Origin: an uncultured Alistipes sp.
GTDB lineage: Bacteria; Bacteroidota; Bacteroidia; Bacteroidales; Rikenellaceae
NCBI GenBank assembly: GCA_904502285.1
Contig: CAJGEC010000024.1
Coordinates: 1 to 25,427 of the forward strand
DNA: 25,427 bases
Direction: 5' to 3'
Shown piece by piece: positions 23,211 to 25,427 of this stretch. The position numbers and the translations under genes were made by a program. Under the pieces are notes generated by a model that was not told where the DNA came from, searched no databases, and saw only the letters and a list, made by a program, of their open reading frames with translations. Numbering within the stretch: position 1 is the first letter of the stretch; every line of letters starts with the position of its first letter.

Positions 23211-23502
23211 GTGAAAAATCGGAAAATTCTACTATTTCTGCCTAAAAAAATCTATTTACGTGGGAAAAATAGAAAAGTCTAATAAATAATATATTTATTT
23301 TATAGTTACATAATCGTTGTTTTATATTTAAAATAAAGACTATATTACCACTATTTTCAACCCAATAGCACACCACACTACACCCCACTTTCAAAGAGCA
23401 TTTTCGAAACTTTGCCACACCCTGTGAAACTTATTTAGCCAAGCGGTCAAAATTTATTGAAAAAGTTATTGGACGATATATTCTTTTTCTTTGGAAAAAG
23501 AT

Positions 23503-23533
23503 TTTGTAAATCGCGAAAAAATATCTATCTTTG
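23503..23533 (+). promoter_or_regulatory. Strong Bacteroidota-type promoter for rpsO
   Basis: TTTG at 23503-23506 and TATCTTTG at 23526-23533 are 19 bp apart and match both consensus elements. Transcription should start near 23538-23540, which leaves a leader of about 100 bases before the rpsO ATG. Confidence 0.87.
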
Positions 23534-23538
23534 CGCCA

Positions 23539-23624
23539 CGCTCCGGCAGGATCTAAGGTAAGGATGATCTGTCGTGGAGTGGAACCAGGTACGTAATCCT
23601 CGGGAAATTAGAAGGATGCGTGCC
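23539..23624 (+). promoter_or_regulatory. Structured 5' leader RNA of rpsO (candidate S15 autoregulatory element)
   Basis: Two hairpins fold in the leader. The first has CGCTCC (23539-23544) paired with GGAGTG (23576-23581, one G-T), then GGCA/TGTC and GATC/GATC (23545-23553 with 23566-23573) with a bulged G23549 and a two-base bulge at 23574-23575. The second pairs GGTACGT (23588-23594) with GCGTGCC (23618-23624, two wobbles) and ATCCT (23596-23600) with AGGAT (23613-23617), leaving bulged A23595 and a 12-base loop. An alternative CCACG/CGTGG pairing (23536-23540 with 23573-23577) competes with the first. S15 commonly represses its own translation through such leaders; that role here is inferred. 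Confidence 0.6.
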
Positions 23625-23641
23625 ATAAAACCTTAAACATT

Positions 23642-23911
23642 ATGTATTTGACACCTGAGAAGAAGCAGGAGTTGTTTGGCCAGTACGGCAAGTCTACAAC
23701 CGACACAGGCTCACCCGAGAGCCAGATCGCGTTATTCACCTACCGTATCAACCACCTTACCGAGCACATGAAGAGCAACCGTCACGACTACGGCACACAG
23801 CGTTCTTTGTTGCGTCTCGTAGGTAAGCGTCGTAAGTTGCTTATGTACTTGAAGGAGGTTGATATCGAGCGTTACCGCGCGATCCTTAAGACACTCAACC
23901 TTCGTAAGTAA
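23642..23911 (+). CDS. rpsO: 30S ribosomal protein S15
   Basis: The 89-residue protein is the normal S15 length and matches the family throughout: DTGSPESQIALFTYRI (21-36), LTEHMKSNRHDYGTQRSL (39-56) and LVGKRRKLLMYL (59-70). S15 binds the three-way junction of helices 20-22 of 16S rRNA early in 30S assembly and later contributes to a bridge to the 50S subunit. The rpsO-pnp order seen here is conserved in many bacteria. It has a consensus promoter and a folded leader, and a stable UUCG hairpin separates it from pnp. Confidence 0.98.
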   Translation: MYLTPEKKQELFGQYGKSTTDTGSPESQIALFTYRINHLTEHMKSNRHDYGTQRSLLRLVGKRRKLLMYLKEVDIERYRAILKTLNLRK

Positions 23912-23922
23912 GAGTGTGCAGA

Positions 23923-23956
23923 AAATGAAGGTGACGCTTCGGCGTTGCCTTCATTT
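23923..23956 (+). terminator. UUCG-capped hairpin between rpsO and pnp (terminator or processing site)
   Basis: AAATGAAGGTGACGC (23923-23937) pairs with GCGTTGCCTTCATTT (23942-23956) over 15 bp with two adjacent wobbles and a TTCG loop. No T run follows directly. It could give partial termination, protect the rpsO 3' end, or be an RNase III cleavage site within an rpsO-pnp transcript, as in E. coli. Confidence 0.65.
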
Positions 23957-23981
23957 CCACTGAATCGACATTTTAACTCGA

Positions 23982-23989
23982 TATATTTG
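23982..23989 (+). promoter_or_regulatory. Possible -7 element (TATATTTG) for pnp
   Basis: TATATTTG fits TAnnTTTG and lies 32 bases before the pnp ATG, downstream of the rpsO hairpin. There is no TTTG at a suitable -33 distance, so this is a weaker candidate. Confidence 0.45.
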
Positions 23990-24021
23990 ACGACAATTTT
24001 TAGAGGTTTATTTAGAATTTT

Positions 24022-25427
24022 ATGGAAGCAAACAAATTGTACAATGCTGTACAGAAGACAATCACTCTTGCCGATGGTCGCGAGATTATGATTGAGACCG
24101 GCAAGCTTGCTAAGCAGGCTGATGGCTCGGTGGTTGTTCGTATGGGCGACACGATGCTTTTGGGTACCGTTGTTGCTGCTAAGGACGCTAAAGAGGGTAC
24201 TGACTTTATGCCTTTGCAGGTTGAGTACAAGGAGAAGTATGCGTCGTGTGGCCGTTTCCCTGGTGGCTTTATGAAGCGTGAGGGTAAGGCTGGCGATAAC
24301 GAGATCCTTGTAGCACGTCTTATCGACCGCGCATTGCGCCCCCTTTTCCCTGCTGACTACCACGCTGAGGTATTCGTTACTGTGAATCTTATCTCAGCAG
24401 AGAAAGATATTCAGCCTGATGCACTCGCAGGTTTGGCTGCATCTGCGGCTTTGGCCGTTTCAGATATCCCATTCGGAGGTCCTATCTCTGAGGTACGTGT
24501 AGCACGTATCGGTGGCGAGTATGTTATCAACCCAGGTTTCGAGGCTATGAAGGATGCCGACCTCGACATTATGGTCGGTGGTACAATCGACAATATCCTT
24601 ATGGTCGAGGGTGAGATGAACGAGGTTTCTGAGGAGGTTATGCTCGGTGCTATTATGTTCGCTCACGAGGAGATCAAGAAGCACTGCGCCGTTCAGATCG
24701 AGTTGATGAAGGAGCTTGGCAAGGATGTTAAGCGCGAGTACTGCCACGAGACCAACGACGAGGAGTTGCGCCAGACAATCATCACTGAGCTCTACGACAA
24801 GGCTTACGCTATCGCTACCAGCGGTACTATGAAGCACGAGCGCTCTGACGCTTTCGATGCTTTGGAGGCTGAGTTCGCATCACGCTTCACTGAGGAGGAG
24901 CTTGAGGAGAAGGCTCCACTCATCCACAAGTACTTCCACGACGACGTTCAGAAGAAGGCTATGCGTAATATGATCCTCGACGAGGGTAAGCGTCTCGATG
25001 GTCGTCGTACCGACGAGATTCGTCCTATCTGGTGCGAGATCGACTACTTGCCTTGCGCGCACGGCTCAGCTATCTTCACACGTGGTGAGACCCAGTCACT
25101 CACAACTGTTACTCTCGGTACTAAGCTCGACGAGAAGCAGAAGGATGAGGTTTTGGTACAGGGTAGTGAGCAGTTCGTACTCCACTATAACTTCCCTCCA
25201 TTCTCTACTGGCGAGGCACGTCCAGCACGTGGTTTGAGCCGTCGTGAGATTGGTCACGGTCACTTGGCTTGGCGTGCGTTGAAGCCTATGGTTCCAACTG
25301 GCGAGGCTAATCCATACGCAGTACGCGTAGTATCAGATATCTTGGAGTCTAACGGCTCTTCATCAATGGCTACTGTATGTGCTGGTACTTTGGCACTTAT
25401 GGATGCTGGTGTTAAGTTGCGCAAGCC
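24022..25427 (+). CDS. pnp: Polynucleotide phosphorylase, 3' end beyond window
   Basis: PNPase degrades RNA 3' to 5' with phosphate, releasing nucleoside diphosphates, as a ring-shaped trimer. The ATG at 24022 opens a frame that runs to the window edge: 468 codons of about 700-750. The first RNase PH domain (about 1-140) has VEYKEKYAS, GGFMKREGKAGDNEILVARL and DRALRPLFP. A helical linker domain follows (about 235-320), and the second RNase PH domain starts near 325 with LDEGKRLDGRRTDEIRPI and continues with HGSAIFTRGETQ, QFVLHYNFPPFSTGE and SNGSSSMATVCAGTLALMDAG. The KH and S1 domains would lie beyond the end. Codon choice is that of a highly expressed gene. Confidence 0.97.
   Translation, partial: MEANKLYNAVQKTITLADGREIMIETGKLAKQADGSVVVRMGDTMLLGTVVAAKDAKEGTDFMPLQVEYKEKYASCGRFPGGFMKREGKAGDNEILVARLIDRALRPLFPADYHAEVFVTVNLISAEKDIQPDALAGLAASAALAVSDIPFGGPISEVRVARIGGEYVINPGFEAMKDADLDIMVGGTIDNILMVEGEMNEVSEEVMLGAIMFAHEEIKKHCAVQIELMKELGKDVKREYCHETNDEELRQTIITELYDKAYAIATSGTMKHERSDAFDALEAEFASRFTEEELEEKAPLIHKYFHDDVQKKAMRNMILDEGKRLDGRRTDEIRPIWCEIDYLPCAHGSAIFTRGETQSLTTVTLGTKLDEKQKDEVLVQGSEQFVLHYNFPPFSTGEARPARGLSRREIGHGHLAWRALKPMVPTGEANPYAVRVVSDILESNGSSSMATVCAGTLALMDAGVKLRK

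Larger units (their letters stand above)
23172..23641. other. 470-bp AT-rich divergent intergenic region between apbE and rpsO
   Basis: I see no convincing gene here. It holds the apbE promoter box on the left and the rpsO promoter and leader RNA on the right. Between them lie AT-rich inverted repeats: TCTATTT/AAATAGA (23251-23273, 9-base spacer) and AATAAAT/ATTTATT (23281-23299, 5-base spacer). The stretch 23360-23440 is unremarkable. A small RNA in 23300-23480 cannot be excluded, but I see no promoter plus terminator pair for one. Confidence 0.6.

Noticed and set aside
23436..23450. A tRNA-like D-arm string (AGCCAAGCGGTCAA) upstream of rpsO
   Set aside because: No acceptor stem, anticodon arm or T arm surrounds it; a chance resemblance.
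1..25427. CRISPR array, defence island, phage or insertion sequence
   Set aside because: No regularly spaced repeats, transposase, integrase or known defence domain seen on either strand.

Overview
The window reads as core chromosome of a member of the Bacteroidota, most likely order Bacteroidales and plausibly an Alistipes/Rikenellaceae-type gut bacterium (inference; no 16S rRNA gene is present). The evidence is: promoters of the Bacteroidota type (TAnnTTTG at -7, TTTG about 19-20 bp upstream) before the tRNA and rpsO; A-rich leaders without Shine-Dalgarno sequences; a DPP11-type S46 peptidase; a TamB-like protein of 1547 residues; zinc-free L31; and lipoproteins with FnIII modules. Base composition is moderate by eye. 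There are no phage genes, insertion sequences, CRISPR arrays or toxin/defence modules.

Layout. 1-4785 (+): end of rpmE (L31) with a terminator, then maf and a DPP11-like exported peptidase, then lpxB overlapping a small FAH-fold gene. A strong hairpin at 4812-4843 separates this from a converging block. 4867-13102 (-): a tight directon reading tamB, exbB, exbD, tonB, a DUF1573 protein, an MBL-fold hydrolase, trmD. 13213-15205 (+), divergent from tamB: tsaD and a YhcC-family radical SAM gene. 15359-16810 (+): an FnIII lipoprotein with two EF-hand-like calcium loops and its own promoter and terminator. 16954-18062 (+): deoC and tRNA-Pro(TGG). 18113-23171 (-): lipoprotein esterase, dsbD, an AraC-type regulator and an ApbE flavin transferase. 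23642-25427 (+): rpsO with a structured leader, then the first two thirds of pnp.

Much of the window concerns the envelope: lipid A synthesis (lpxB), outer-membrane assembly or lipid transport (tamB), proton-driven energy transduction (exbB/exbD/tonB), periplasmic thiol chemistry (dsbD), periplasmic flavinylation (apbE), peptide breakdown (DPP11) and surface lipoproteins. The rest is translation and RNA maintenance (L31, TrmD, TsaD, tRNA-Pro, S15, PNPase) and nucleotide salvage or sanitation (Maf, DeoC).

The points most worth following are: the tamB-exbB-exbD-tonB directon as a possible proton-motive-force coupling for TamB; the folded rpsO leader as a candidate S15 autoregulatory RNA; the EF-hand-like loops in the FnIII lipoprotein; the FAH-fold protein without visible metal ligands; and a tandem 11-bp repeat just upstream of the AraC gene. 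I did not see an unmistakable new multi-gene system.
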